This document shows, piece by piece, positions 52,182-60,631 of a DNA stretch of 64,000 bases (position 1 is its first letter; each line of letters opens with the position of its first letter). The DNA comes from Nostoc sp. 'Lobaria pulmonaria (5183) cyanobiont' (GTDB taxonomy: Bacteria > Cyanobacteriota > Cyanobacteriia > Cyanobacteriales > Nostocaceae): contig NZ_CP026692.1 of assembly GCF_002949795.1 (NCBI RefSeq), forward strand, positions 1,113,501 through 1,177,500, written 5' to 3'. The notes beneath the pieces were generated by a model, which was not told where the DNA came from, did no database searches, and was given only the letters and a program-made list of their open reading frames with translations. The position numbers and the translations under genes are program-made.

Positions 52182-52490
52182 GAGTATTTGAACTGGATGA
52201 ATCCACTTCTGAACTCCGTCAACGAGTATTTGATACTCGTGAATGAGTATTTGAACTCCATTAATGAGTCTTGGAACTCCATTAATGAGTATTTGAACTC
52301 CATTAATGAGTATTTGAACTCCATTAATGAGTATTTGAACTCCATTAATGAGTATTTGAACTCCATTAATGAGTATTTGAACTCCATTAATGAGGCTTTG
52401 AACTCCATTAATGAGTCTTGGAACTCCATTAATGAGTCTTGAAACTCCATTAATGAGTCTTGGAACTCCATTAATGAGTATTTGATATTA
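52182..52490. repeat. 21-bp tandem repeat array (about 14 units)
   Basis: Unit starts GAGTATTTGAACTCC and ends ATTAAT. Two degenerate units (52182-52223), one semi-degenerate and eleven near-identical units follow, with variants GAGTCTTGG and GAGGCTTTG, then a partial unit. It lies between the NRR-repeat gene and the thrS terminator. Like the 42779 array its base period is 21 bp. Confidence 0.95.
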
Positions 52491-52610
52491 AATACGCTGC
52501 GTAAGCGTACCCTTCAAGAAGCAAGCTACGCGTAGCCTCTCGTAGAGAAGCTCATCGTAGACATCGCACCTTCGCCAAAATCTACCAGCTAGCCAATAAT
52601 CTGATCTACT

Positions 52611-52645
52611 AAACAAAACGCACACCAATTGTGATTAGTGTGCGT
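52611..52645 (-). terminator. Rho-independent terminator of thrS
   Basis: On the minus strand ACGCACAC, a 12-nt loop region and GTGTGCGT form an 8-bp perfect stem (extendable to 11 bp with one mismatch), followed by TTTTGTTT. It begins 14 bp after the thrS stop. Confidence 0.85.
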
Positions 52646-52658
52646 CTGCGGTTAGATT

Positions 52659-54494
52659 TTAAAAGTTCTCGAACTTAGCGATCGCATCCTTCATCTTATC
52701 CACCACCTCATCGACAGGGATAACTCCCAATTCCCCAGAGGCGCGGGTACGGATACTTAAGGTGTTGGTTTCCACTTCCTTAGCTCCCACCACTGCCATC
52801 ACAGGTATTTTTTCTTTCTCTGCATTGCGAATCTGTTTACCTAAGCGATCGCCACTGGTATCAACTTCTGCACGGATGCCTAACGCTCTCATATTCGCCA
52901 CCACATCTTTCGCAAAGTCTAGCTGTGTATCACCCACTGGCAGTAATCTAGCTTGCACTGGTGCTAACCACAAAGGAAAATCACCCGCATATTCTTCAAT
53001 TAAGATCCCAATCAACCGTTCCAGTGAACCAAAAGGCGCACGGTGAATCATCACTGGACGTTTGCGAACACCATCTTCGGCGACGTATTCTAACTCAAAG
53101 CGTTCTGGCAAATTGTAATCAACCTGCACAGTTCCTAATTGCCACTCCCGATCTAGGGCATCACTAAAGATAAAGTCAAGTTTTGGCCCATAAAAAGCCG
53201 CTTCTCCAATCCCTTCAAAGTGTTCCATCCCCAAGGTTTCAACTGCACGGCGAATCGCACCTTCGGCTTTATCCCAAACTTCATCTGAACCGATGTACTT
53301 ATCACTAGCAGGATCGCGGAAACTGAGTCTAGCTTTAAAGTTCTTCAGTTGCAGCTTATTGAACACCGACAAAATCAAATCCACTACACTGAGGAATTCG
53401 CTATCTAGCTGTTCTGGGGTGACGAACAGGTGAGAATCATCCACAGTAAAACCGCGCACCCGTGTTAAACCGCCCAATTCCCCTGATTGTTCGTAGCGGT
53501 AAACAGTACCAAATTCCGCCAGTCGCATCGGTAATTCCCGATAAGAGCGTAACTCACTCTTATATATTTGGATATGGAAAGGGCAGTTCATCGGCTTCAT
53601 AACGAAGCCCTGTTCCTGTGCAGCTGATTCCTGATCATCTGCCATTAAGGGGAACATATCTTCTTTATATTTCTGCCAATGTCCAGAGGTTTTAAACAAA
53701 TCTACTCTGGCAATGTGAGGTGTTACTACAGATAAATAACCCCGTTTTACCTGTTCTTGCTTGAGGAAGTCTTCTAAAGTACTCCGTAACAGAGTGCCTT
53801 TGGGTGTCCACAAAGGTAAACCCGGCCCTACTAGATCGGAAAATATAAATAATCCCAGTTCTTTACCTAATTTCCGGTGATCTCGCCGCAACGCTTCTTC
53901 TTTACGTCGCTTATATTCAGCGAGTTGTTCTGGACTTTCCCAAGCGGTGGCATAGATGCGTTGTAATTGGGCTTTGGTTTCATCCCCACGCCAATAAGCG
54001 CCAGCAACGCTTTCTAGTTCAACTGCTTTCGGGTTTAATTCACTAGTATTTTCCAGATGAGGCCCCGCACACAAATCCCACCATTCATTCCCCAGATGGT
54101 AAATCGTGATTGGTTCCTCTTTGATATCTCCCAGGATTTCTAGCTTGTAAGGTTCATTAATTCCTTGAATCCGGCGTTCGGCTTCTTCGCGGCTGACTTC
54201 TTCCCGAATTACTGGCAACTTGCGATTGATAATCTTCGCCATCTCTTTCTTGATGGCTTTGAGATCATTTTCGCTAAATGGTTCTGGATTGTCGAAGTCG
54301 TAGTAAAAACCGTTTTCAATCCAAGGGCCGATTGTAACTTGTGCCTTGGGAAACAGCTTTTGTACTGCCATTGCCATAATATGGGAAGCAGTGTGGCGAA
54401 TCTTTTTTAAGTTCTCCGATTCGCTGGTACGCGGTAAATAAATTTTTTCAACTTGTTCTGAGTGTTCGGACTGAGTCGATGATTTTAGCGACAT
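52659..54494 (-). CDS. thrS: Threonyl-tRNA synthetase
   Basis: A 611-residue ThrRS with the start ATG at 54494 (MSLKSSTQSEHSEQVEKIYL); a TTG 66 nt upstream lacks a ribosome site. It has no TGS domain: it begins almost directly with the editing domain (IRHTASHIMAMAVQKLFP, and the CAGPHLENT zinc-like editing site), then the class II catalytic core with motif 2 (YRYEQSGELGGLTRVRGFTV), motif 3 and the zinc residues (MKPMNCPFH), and the anticodon-binding domain (LLPVGDTQLDFAKDV). Cyanobacterial ThrRS often lacks the TGS domain. Followed by a strong terminator. Confidence 0.97.
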   Translation of the reverse strand: MSLKSSTQSEHSEQVEKIYLPRTSESENLKKIRHTASHIMAMAVQKLFPKAQVTIGPWIENGFYYDFDNPEPFSENDLKAIKKEMAKIINRKLPVIREEVSREEAERRIQGINEPYKLEILGDIKEEPITIYHLGNEWWDLCAGPHLENTSELNPKAVELESVAGAYWRGDETKAQLQRIYATAWESPEQLAEYKRRKEEALRRDHRKLGKELGLFIFSDLVGPGLPLWTPKGTLLRSTLEDFLKQEQVKRGYLSVVTPHIARVDLFKTSGHWQKYKEDMFPLMADDQESAAQEQGFVMKPMNCPFHIQIYKSELRSYRELPMRLAEFGTVYRYEQSGELGGLTRVRGFTVDDSHLFVTPEQLDSEFLSVVDLILSVFNKLQLKNFKARLSFRDPASDKYIGSDEVWDKAEGAIRRAVETLGMEHFEGIGEAAFYGPKLDFIFSDALDREWQLGTVQVDYNLPERFELEYVAEDGVRKRPVMIHRAPFGSLERLIGILIEEYAGDFPLWLAPVQARLLPVGDTQLDFAKDVVANMRALGIRAEVDTSGDRLGKQIRNAEKEKIPVMAVVGAKEVETNTLSIRTRASGELGVIPVDEVVDKMKDAIAKFENF

Positions 54495-54560
54495 TGGCTG
54501 CTGAACCGTTGGCGAAGTGATTACAAAAGGTGATTTATCTAAATCTGTAGGCTTATTCAA

Positions 54561-55055
54561 CTATAACGACTTTGGTTTTTGCCAGTTAAGCTTTATCAAC
54601 AAAGAATTCAGAAGTCAGAATGAATTGGAATTCGACTGGCGTAATAAATAAAGGGGTTTAAGACTCCGCTAAATATATTTTCTTTAATGGTGTTTCTAGG
54701 TGGCGGGTTTGAATTCCCCACTATTTTGATTCTGAGTCCTGAATTCTTCTTCAATCCAAAGATAAAAATAAATTTTTGCTTTTTTACCTGAATGTCAAAT
54801 TCAGGATTGGCTGCGTAGGCGTAGCCCGTCGTAGACATCGCTAAATTATCTTATGAATTGCAACTCGATGTCATATATACCTATAGATGCCTGTCCAAAG
54901 GCACTGTACAAACCAGATATCAAGACTATATAATAAATTTTGTACTCTTTGTTACAAATTTTTACATCGGGGAATTATGAGATAAATTAGAAAAGTGTTA
55001 AGAAACGTAAATAACGTTAATATTAGTAAGCAAGTTTGAAATATACCTCTTATTT
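54561..55055. other. Intergenic region upstream of DUF2605
   Basis: No gene. Contains the short dispersed repeat at 54812-54841 (TGCGTAGGCGTAGCCC to GTCGTAGACATCGC), identical over 29 bp to that in the MFS pseudogene. Promoters of thrS and of the DUF2605 gene should lie here. Confidence 0.55.
54812..54841. repeat. Short dispersed repeat (SDR), intergenic copy
   Basis: Identical over 29 bp to the inverted copy at 25058-25086 and related to the copy inside the sigma factor gene. Serves as the reference sequence for the family in this window. Confidence 0.9.
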
Positions 55056-55373
55056 ATGCCAGACTCAAATTTACCAGGGACAGAGTTGCTGAAAACGGTT
55101 TTAGATCCGCTGCTGGAAGATTTTCAGCATTGGTTTACGCGATCGCGCCATTTACTCGAAACTGAGGAACTATCATTTATGAGTCACCAAGAGCAATCTG
55201 ACTTGCTCTTGCGGGTTAAGCAAGCGCAAGATGAACTAAATACGGCGAAGATGCTATTTAATGCAACTGATAAACAAGTCGGAATTGATATGGCAACGTT
55301 AATGCCTTGGCATGAATTAGTAACAGAATGCTGGAATGTCGCAATGCGCTTTCGTCAAGGACGTGAAGTCTAA
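55056..55373 (+). CDS. DUF2605 protein
   Basis: A 105-residue helical protein (LLKTVLDPLLEDFQHWFTRS, LLLRVKQAQDELNTAKMLF, LMPWHELVTECWNVAMRFRQ) matching the cyanobacterial DUF2605 family of unknown function. Complete. It is followed after ~310 bp by a DUF2973 gene on the same strand; the two families tend to be neighbours in cyanobacteria. Confidence 0.88.
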   Translation: MPDSNLPGTELLKTVLDPLLEDFQHWFTRSRHLLETEELSFMSHQEQSDLLLRVKQAQDELNTAKMLFNATDKQVGIDMATLMPWHELVTECWNVAMRFRQGREV

Positions 55374-55681
55374 GGGCTAAATTTCGGCAGACTACTTAGC
55401 GATGTCTCTTAACTTACCAAGAAAGCGTCTAGGCAAGATGGTAAATCAATCGTTAAAAAGATAGTATAAAATTCTTAACAATTTCTTAAGATTAACTAGA
55501 TTAGCAAAAGAATGTATCCTATGCTACCGTAAGTGGAATAACGGTTGACAAATAGTTCCATATAAATGTAAGCGCATTGAAAAGTGCGTAAAATAGTCAT
55601 CTTAACTGTGAGTCACGGTATCGGCGAAACAAAGCGTTACAAAATAAAGTTTTAAAAATTGCTGTTCTGGAGGAATATCCA
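55374..55681. other. Gap between DUF2605 and DUF2973 genes
   Basis: About 300 bp with no gene. AT-rich; a GGAGGAATATCC ribosome site for DUF2973 lies at 55670-55681. Nothing else recognised; the long spacing suggests a separate promoter for DUF2973. Confidence 0.5.
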
Positions 55682-56011
55682 ATGTTACATCTGCTTTACA
55701 TTCTTGCTTTTACAATCCTTGCATTTATAGCTGTTGGCAACTTAATTCGTAATCTGATTATGTTCAGTTTCGATCGGGAGCGAACTTACCCGACAAATTC
55801 CTCGCCAATGAATAACCAAGGCAACTATGGTTATTATTCATCAAAAAAACAGTTTGTACCCCATCCAGAATTATTAGATAGTGCTGGAAACTTAATAAAA
55901 GAGCCACTTTTGGTAATGCGTTCGATTAACGTTGAAGATGCGCGTCAACATCTCGATGCACTTTACGAAGCATCCCCAGGACATAAGAGAGAAAATTCAG
56001 AAGAAGCATAA
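55682..56011 (+). CDS. DUF2973 membrane protein
   Basis: A 109-residue protein with an N-terminal transmembrane segment (MLHLLYILAFTILAFIAVGN) and a soluble tail with VPHPELLDSAGNLIKEPLLV, MRSINVEDARQHLDALYEAS, the DUF2973 pattern. Strong ribosome site GGAGGAATATCC. Function unknown; cyanobacteria-specific family. Confidence 0.88.
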   Translation: MLHLLYILAFTILAFIAVGNLIRNLIMFSFDRERTYPTNSSPMNNQGNYGYYSSKKQFVPHPELLDSAGNLIKEPLLVMRSINVEDARQHLDALYEASPGHKRENSEEA

Positions 56012-56026
56012 CAAAATTAGGAGTAG

Positions 56027-56046
56027 AGACGCGATTAATCGCGTCT
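56027..56046. repeat. Perfect palindrome downstream of DUF2973
   Basis: AGACGCGATTAATCGCGTCT is a 20-bp perfect palindrome 15 bp after the DUF2973 stop; part of a widespread Nostocales hairpin family. It can also form an RNA hairpin for transcript end formation. Confidence 0.75.
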
Positions 56047-56211
56047 GTAAGGAGTTTGGGTGTAAATTATTGTTGTTTTTACATCCTTAACCCTTTTATT
56101 AGCAGAAATTTATTCCCATATCAATTCAGTGAATGTAGCTTTTTTGCATTTTGTTAAAAATACTCAATAGGTGGACAACCGAACTCATCGTTGCAAGGAC
56201 TGCGATCGCAG

Positions 56212-56371
56212 GCAGATACAATTTTCATTCTTGAAGATGTGATTGAGGATTTGAAACGAGTAGCACTGTTGTTAGGATTTTCTGGTTATCAGCTATTAGT
56301 CAGTGCTTGTATCGAAACAAAGACTCAGAGACGATCTTGAGCGACTTAAGGGTAATACTGTTTCTATTTAA
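56212..56371 (+). pseudogene. Antitoxin-like gene relic (left flank of the antenna island)
   Basis: Plus-strand codons from about 56212 read DTIFILEDVIEDLKRVALLL and GFSGYQLLVSACIET, then after a frameshift RDDLERLKGNTVSI and a stop. The GFSGYQ..DLERL pattern is like CopG/BrnA-type antitoxins of cyanobacteria. No start codon or full length. A 28-bp stretch here (56339-56366) recurs at 60632-60658. Confidence 0.5.
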
Positions 56372-56613
56372 CGAATTTTCAATTCTTTTTTGGCACTTTT
56401 CAACTGTCTCCAGAGGATGTGAATTTGTTTGTAAGCCTCTTCTGGGGAAAGTTTACCACTAGTTTGGAGGCTGCAAATGTAGTTTACCCGTTGAGAAAAA
56501 TCTTGAAGATTAGCGTTAAATACTAGATACTCTGGTTTAAATTGTCCATAATATGGACTACGAGGATATAGAAAATCGCATAGTTCGGATAGCAAATCAG
56601 ATTGTCGATTCAT
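56368..56613 (-). CDS. Small conserved protein (probably DUF7219)
   Basis: An 81-residue soluble helical protein (LLSELCDFLYPRSPYYGQFK, PEYLVFNANLQDFSQRVNYI, LSPEEAYKQIHILWRQLKSA). The DFLYPRSxYYGxFKPExLVFNANLQ string matches a cyanobacterial family that I believe is DUF7219; function unknown. It is the last gene of the minus-strand island, 46 bp after the cysteine-rich protein gene, and likely co-transcribed with it. Confidence 0.78.
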   Translation of the reverse strand: MNRQSDLLSELCDFLYPRSPYYGQFKPEYLVFNANLQDFSQRVNYICSLQTSGKLSPEEAYKQIHILWRQLKSAKKELKIR

Positions 56614-56659
56614 AAGTATTTAGAGTATTACGGATTAGAAATTATCTAATTGGAAAATT

Positions 56660-56935
56660 TTAACAAAGCTTTTGCCGACCCTTTTGACAAGCATTACAGA
56701 AAGAAGTTTGAGGTTTAAAGTCAAGACAGCCGAACGCTTCCTCAGAACAAGCTTTAATTGGATGTACAGTACACTTAAGGCGATAGTCGTTAGTGAAATA
56801 TTCACAAGCATGACAAGGAATTTCATGTAGCTTTTTTAAATGATTTATCCCTTGTTTTAAGGTAAACCAAATACTCAAAATAAAGAAAATCAAAGTAGCC
56901 CAAGCAAATGAAGCACAAAAAATTGTAGCCAGCAT
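56660..56935 (-). CDS. Small cysteine-rich membrane-anchored protein
   Basis: A 91-residue protein: one N-terminal transmembrane segment (LATIFCASFAWATLIFFILS), then EIPCHACEYFTNDYRLKCTV followed by HP, GCLDFKP and NACQKGRQKLC. The PCxxCxYFxxNxxLxCxVHP motif is common in short cyanobacterial proteins; its Cys/His set could bind a metal or an Fe-S cluster. Strong ribosome site AGGAGG. Presence next to antenna genes of iron-stress type would fit a role in iron limitation, which is inference. Confidence 0.8.
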   Translation of the reverse strand: MLATIFCASFAWATLIFFILSIWFTLKQGINHLKKLHEIPCHACEYFTNDYRLKCTVHPIKACSEEAFGCLDFKPQTSFCNACQKGRQKLC

Positions 56936-56956
56936 AAGTTATCCTCCTAAAGATTA

Positions 56957-56995
56957 GAAAAAAGTGCCCGCAGTCAACTGCTTTTAACCGCAGGC
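56957..56995 (-). terminator. Terminator between mini-isiA and the cysteine-rich gene
   Basis: Minus-strand arms GCCTGCGGT and ACTGCGGGC (9 bp, two G-U pairs) with a 12-nt loop are followed by ACTTTTTTC. It ends 95 bp after the mini-isiA stop and 22 bp before the cysteine-rich gene start. Confidence 0.75.
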
Positions 56996-57090
56996 ATGAA
57001 ATATTATTTAGCTGGTGTTGAGTGAAACTAAATTAACTGAGTCAGTAGGTAGACATAAATCAAGGTGTCATTGCCTAAGCAATCTAATTA

Positions 57091-57258
57091 TTAACTTGAC
57101 GCAATGAGCGCCAATACACCAAGGAAGAACTTAGTCCAGAAAGTCATCAGGACTGCTTGTGCTACATGAGCGCTGATAAATAAGCCAGCGAGGTTGGCAA
57201 AGCGGGCGTTACCAACCCACCAATCAAATTTGACATTAGGATTGCCGTATGTATGCAT
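57091..57258 (-). CDS. isiA: 55-residue single-helix IsiA derivative (mini-IsiA)
   Basis: Translated from ATG 57258 it reads [55 protein letters not shown] and stops. The first ~41 residues match the N-terminus and first transmembrane helix of genuine IsiA (family start MQTYGNP; WWxGNARFxNLSGLFIxAHVAQA), including the His (H31) that ligates a chlorophyll in CP43-type antennae. After Trp41 the sequence no longer follows IsiA but stays hydrophobic and ends cleanly. It is either a truncated isiA relic or a functional one-helix pigment protein. It has its own downstream terminator and intact frame; too short for ordinary gene callers. Confidence 0.78.
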   Translation of the reverse strand: MHTYGNPNVKFDWWVGNARFANLAGLFISAHVAQAVLMTFWTKFFLGVLALIASS

Positions 57259-57415
57259 TTCTCACTAGGTGGGTTTATTGATATAAATACTGATTCAATC
57301 AGGACTTAATTTCAGCCGTTGAATGTTGCATCAGCAGATAAAGTCGTCTTTTACAGGTAGATATAGCTTAGACTTTTAGACTTGAATAAACTGAATCTGA
57401 GTGATGTGGAGATTG

Positions 57416-57669
57416 TCAGAAATCGAGAATCTGTTTTGCTACCAGAGTCGGTTGAAAGAAGTGAAAAAAATGCTGTCCTTGTTGATATTCCCAACAGCGA
57501 TCGCCTTCCATTAAATAAGGTCGCCATCCTTGCAGAACCTCACGTTCTGCGATGATATCGTCAGTGCTACCACAAACGATTAAAGGTAAAGGTACAGGAT
57601 AGCTCGGCACGTGTAGCCGTTTAAATAAGGAGTGAGGCGACGAGCAATCTAAGCCTTGCTCTAATTTAT
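57416..57669 (-). pseudogene. C-terminal relic of an alpha/beta-hydrolase (thioesterase-like), possibly isiC
   Basis: From the hairpin at 57670 the frame reads YKLEQGLDCSSPHSLFKRLH and continues LPLIVCGSTDDIIAEREVLQ, GWRPY and QGQHFFHFFQPTLVAKQIL. GSTDD and the QHFF motif match the acid and His segments of alpha/beta-hydrolase thioesterases. The N-terminal part with the nucleophile is missing, cut at the hairpin. In other cyanobacteria a hydrolase gene named isiC accompanies isiA, so this may be its remains; that link is inference. Confidence 0.65.
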
Positions 57670-57699
57670 AGTAAAGACGTAGAATGCTACGTCTTTACT
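57670..57699. repeat. Perfect 13-bp hairpin
   Basis: AGTAAAGACGTAG and CTACGTCTTTACT around the loop AATG, 27 bp after the CP43'-PsaL stop. Related to the hairpin at 8080-8108. It marks the broken end of the hydrolase relic and may serve as transcript terminator for the fusion gene. Confidence 0.85.
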
Positions 57700-57725
57700 A
57701 TCATGGGTACTAAATCACTACACGA

Positions 57726-59249
57726 TTAAATCGAGTTGATTGCGATCGCACCGAATAAAGCAACACTAGTCAATAGCAGATAAGCGAAGATTGCTCCACC
57801 AATTCCACCAATCAAAAAGCCCTCAGTAAATTGACTCCATTCGGCGACAGTATTGATGCTCTGTGGCACTTTGGCAACTGTTGCAACCGAAACCGATCGT
57901 GAATAGATTTCTTGCTGTCTTTCGTAGCTGGTAGTGCCATAAAGCGAAAAACCAATTGTCAGGATGACAATAAAACTGCCTGTGGCTAGTAAACCAACCA
58001 AGCTGCCCACATTAGAATTGCGTAATAAACCTAATGAACCTAATGTCGCAAAGGGGCCAACTAACCAGTAACCATGAGCCATGCCAATTTCTAATCCCCG
58101 CCACAGAGCAGATATACCAGGGCGGTAAATTGGCAAGTATTTGAGAAACTTCAGCGTCAGATCGGAAGAATTGACTACGGTTACTTGATTACTCGTTTGG
58201 CGCTCTACACGTGGAGGCTGAACCATATCACCATTTTTAAAATCAAATCCGGCTGCGATCGCACGAGCGCGAAGAGCGTGCCAAATGTGACCTAACAGAA
58301 ATATGAGCGCTAGGACAAAATGGAAAGTTACCAACCAACCACGAGCAGAAACTATACCAACAGAAGTTTCTATAGCTTTAACTGGGCCATAAAAAACTTC
58401 GGGATAGACGGTGTTATTGACTGATGCAAAGTATGCTGCTAAAAAGCCCATGTATGCTACAGCACCAATGCTGTAAGATAAATACGCTTCCCCTGAGTAA
58501 ATTAAAACTCGGCGTGCCCAAGCAAATGGCTTAGTCAAGATGTGGAAAATACCACCGCCAATTAACATCAAACCAACCCAGATGTGACCGCCAACAACAT
58601 CTTCCAAGTTATCAACAGCAGCTAATCCGTCTGGTCCCCAAGCCCCAAATAGATAGCCAAAGATGCGGAATGGGTTGAGCGTCGGATGATTGATTACCCT
58701 TACGTCTCCACCGCCAGCAGCCCAAGGATCAAACAGTCCACCCCAAAACATCGCCTTAGCAACTAAAGCCAAAGCACCCAAACCTAAAAGCGTTAGATGA
58801 ATGCCCAAGATGGTAGTCATCTTGTCCTTATCTTTCCAGTCGTAACCAAAAAAGCCAGCCCAAGTGGGATTATCTTGTAACACCTCTGGCCCCAGCAGAG
58901 AGTGGTAAATACCACCAGCTGCCAGAATCACTGAAGGTATCAGATGCAAGACACTGATTACGAAGTAAGGATAGGTGCTAATAACTTGCCCACCAGCACC
59001 GACACCCAAACCTAGAGTCGCTAGATGAGGCAGTATGATTAACCCTTGCTCATACATTGGCTCATTAGGATTGAAGCGCGACAATTCAAACAGCGTCATC
59101 CCTCCAGCCCATAACAAAATCAATGCAGAATGGGCAACATGAGCGCCTAGTAATTTTCCTGATAAATTAGTGAGACGAAAGTTACCAGCCCACCAACCAA
59201 CATCAGGTATCTGTTGCTTATATGGGCTATCTTCAATTACTGCTGTCAT
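57726..59249 (-). CDS. CP43'-type chlorophyll-binding protein fused to PsaL
   Basis: A 507-residue thylakoid protein. Residues ~15-345 are an IsiA/Pcb six-helix antenna unit ([20 protein letters not shown] start; chlorophyll His in [11 protein letters not shown] and [20 protein letters not shown]). After a linker ([14 protein letters not shown]) residues ~360-505 are homologous to the photosystem I subunit PsaL ([50 protein letters not shown]). Such fusions are known in filamentous cyanobacteria and are thought to dock antenna rings to PSI under iron limitation. Ribosome site AAGGAG. Transcribed 83 bp after the CP43' gene. Confidence 0.95.
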   Translation of the reverse strand: MTAVIEDSPYKQQIPDVGWWAGNFRLTNLSGKLLGAHVAHSALILLWAGGMTLFELSRFNPNEPMYEQGLIILPHLATLGLGVGAGGQVISTYPYFVISVLHLIPSVILAAGGIYHSLLGPEVLQDNPTWAGFFGYDWKDKDKMTTILGIHLTLLGLGALALVAKAMFWGGLFDPWAAGGGDVRVINHPTLNPFRIFGYLFGAWGPDGLAAVDNLEDVVGGHIWVGLMLIGGGIFHILTKPFAWARRVLIYSGEAYLSYSIGAVAYMGFLAAYFASVNNTVYPEVFYGPVKAIETSVGIVSARGWLVTFHFVLALIFLLGHIWHALRARAIAAGFDFKNGDMVQPPRVERQTSNQVTVVNSSDLTLKFLKYLPIYRPGISALWRGLEIGMAHGYWLVGPFATLGSLGLLRNSNVGSLVGLLATGSFIVILTIGFSLYGTTSYERQQEIYSRSVSVATVAKVPQSINTVAEWSQFTEGFLIGGIGGAIFAYLLLTSVALFGAIAINSI

Positions 59250-59332
59250 TTCTAGTACTCCTTGAGAATCTTTAGCAATATTGTTGAGCTTATGCTTCCA
59301 GACAATTGCAAATCTATTGCATTAAATTGAAT

Positions 59333-60391
59333 TTAGCTAATTGGTTGCGGAATTACCGCCTCCTGACTCACCCTACCTTTGCGAAAATCGAACCCACGCG
59401 CCCGCAAGGCGTGCCAGATATGACCTTGGAGAAAGAAGAAAGCTAACCAAAAATGGGCATTAGCTAACCAAGTCCGAGCAGTTACAAGGTCAGGGTCAGG
59501 TGATGAAAAGTACGGCACGATATTCTGTCTAACTACAAGCGCCGGCCCATAAAAAACTTCAGGATAAACAGTGGTGTTTACCGATACAAACAGAGTTGCA
59601 ATAAAGCCCATCAGTGCCAAAGCGCCCAGACTGTAAGAAAGGTAAGCTTCTCCAGACCAAACAAATAGTGGATGCGTCCAACTAAAGGGCTTAGTAGCTA
59701 TGTGGAAAAGTCCACCAATAATCAACATTGCACCAACCCAAATATGTCCACCAACCACGTCTTCTAGGTTGTCAACGCCAGCAATCCAGAATTTTCTAAT
59801 TGCGCCAAACAGATAACCAAAAATGACGGCTGGGTTTAATGTCGGATTTGTAATTACCCGCACATTTTCAACATTTGGGTCGTACAAACCCCCAAAGTAC
59901 ATTGCTTTGGCGACTAGCAAGAATGCACCACAACCCAGTAAAACCAGATGTATACCAAGGATTGTGGTCATTTTACCCGTGTCTGACCAGTCGTAGCCAA
60001 AGAAAGGAACTCTACCTTCCAATTTTTCTGGGCCACGCAGGGAATGAAAGATTCCTCCGAAACCCAAAAAGGCTGAGGAAATTAGATGTAAAGCTCCGAT
60101 TACGAAATAGGGATAAGTATCCAAAACTACACCCTCTGCACCTACACCCCAACCTTGTGTAGCTAGGTGAGGTAACAAAATTAAGCCTTGCGTGTACATC
60201 GGTTCTGCTGGATTAAAGTGGGCTAGCTCAAATAAAGTCATAGCTCCTGCCCAGAAAACGATCAGACCAGAATGAGCGACGTGAGCGCCTAGTAATTTCC
60301 CTGATAAGCTGGTGAGTCTGGCGTTACCTGCCCACCAAGGCGAGTCAGTAAGGTCTTGCTCCACCGACAGCGGACTTGTAGAAGTTGTCAT
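59333..60391 (-). CDS. CP43'/IsiA-family chlorophyll antenna protein
   Basis: A 352-residue six-transmembrane chlorophyll-binding protein ([74 protein letters not shown]). The N-terminus is not the MQTYGNP type of true IsiA, so this is a Pcb/IsiA paralogue; length fits (about 340-355). It should form or extend the antenna around PSI. First gene of the island; AT-rich FurA-box-like sites lie upstream (60405-60423, 60475-60493). Ribosome site AAGGATAG. Confidence 0.94.
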   Translation of the reverse strand: MTTSTSPLSVEQDLTDSPWWAGNARLTSLSGKLLGAHVAHSGLIVFWAGAMTLFELAHFNPAEPMYTQGLILLPHLATQGWGVGAEGVVLDTYPYFVIGALHLISSAFLGFGGIFHSLRGPEKLEGRVPFFGYDWSDTGKMTTILGIHLVLLGCGAFLLVAKAMYFGGLYDPNVENVRVITNPTLNPAVIFGYLFGAIRKFWIAGVDNLEDVVGGHIWVGAMLIIGGLFHIATKPFSWTHPLFVWSGEAYLSYSLGALALMGFIATLFVSVNTTVYPEVFYGPALVVRQNIVPYFSSPDPDLVTARTWLANAHFWLAFFFLQGHIWHALRARGFDFRKGRVSQEAVIPQPIS

Positions 60392-60404
60392 TTTACATCT
60401 ATCC

Positions 60405-60423
60405 TTTATTAAGAATTTTATTC
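60405..60423 (-). promoter_or_regulatory. Candidate FurA box, proximal
   Basis: Minus strand GAATAAAATTCTTAATAAA resembles the published cyanobacterial FurA box (AAATAAATTCTCAATAAAT), with one extra A and C-to-T. It overlaps the leader of the CP43' gene 14 bp before the start codon. Inferred by pattern only. Confidence 0.4.
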
Positions 60424-60474
60424 AATAGTCCTTAAAAAAGAGTCTACACTAAAATCTAAATTAATGAAAGAGAG

Positions 60475-60493
60475 TCTCATTAAGAATTTTGAA
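60475..60493 (-). promoter_or_regulatory. Candidate FurA box, distal
   Basis: Minus strand TTCAAAATTCTTAATGAGA shares the AAATTCTTAAT core with the proximal site, 84 bp upstream of the CP43' start. Two matching sites in one promoter strengthen the case modestly. Confidence 0.35.
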
Positions 60494-60631
60494 TGCAAAT
60501 GAAAAATTACTTACATCTCAATAGGTTTGGTGTTGGTGATATTTGACTCTGGAAGATTCCCCTAACCCTATCAGTCACAATAAGCATGATGGGGAATTTG
60601 TCAAGAAGTAATAGTGCTTAAACTACCTATC

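Noticed and set aside
52175..52471. ORFs with MEFKYSL or NEYLNSI repeats
   Set aside because: Artefact of the 21-bp array at 52182-52490.
54608..54838. 76-codon minus-strand ORF upstream of thrS
   Set aside because: Starts inside a short dispersed repeat (MSTTGYAYA is repeat translation) and has no family features.
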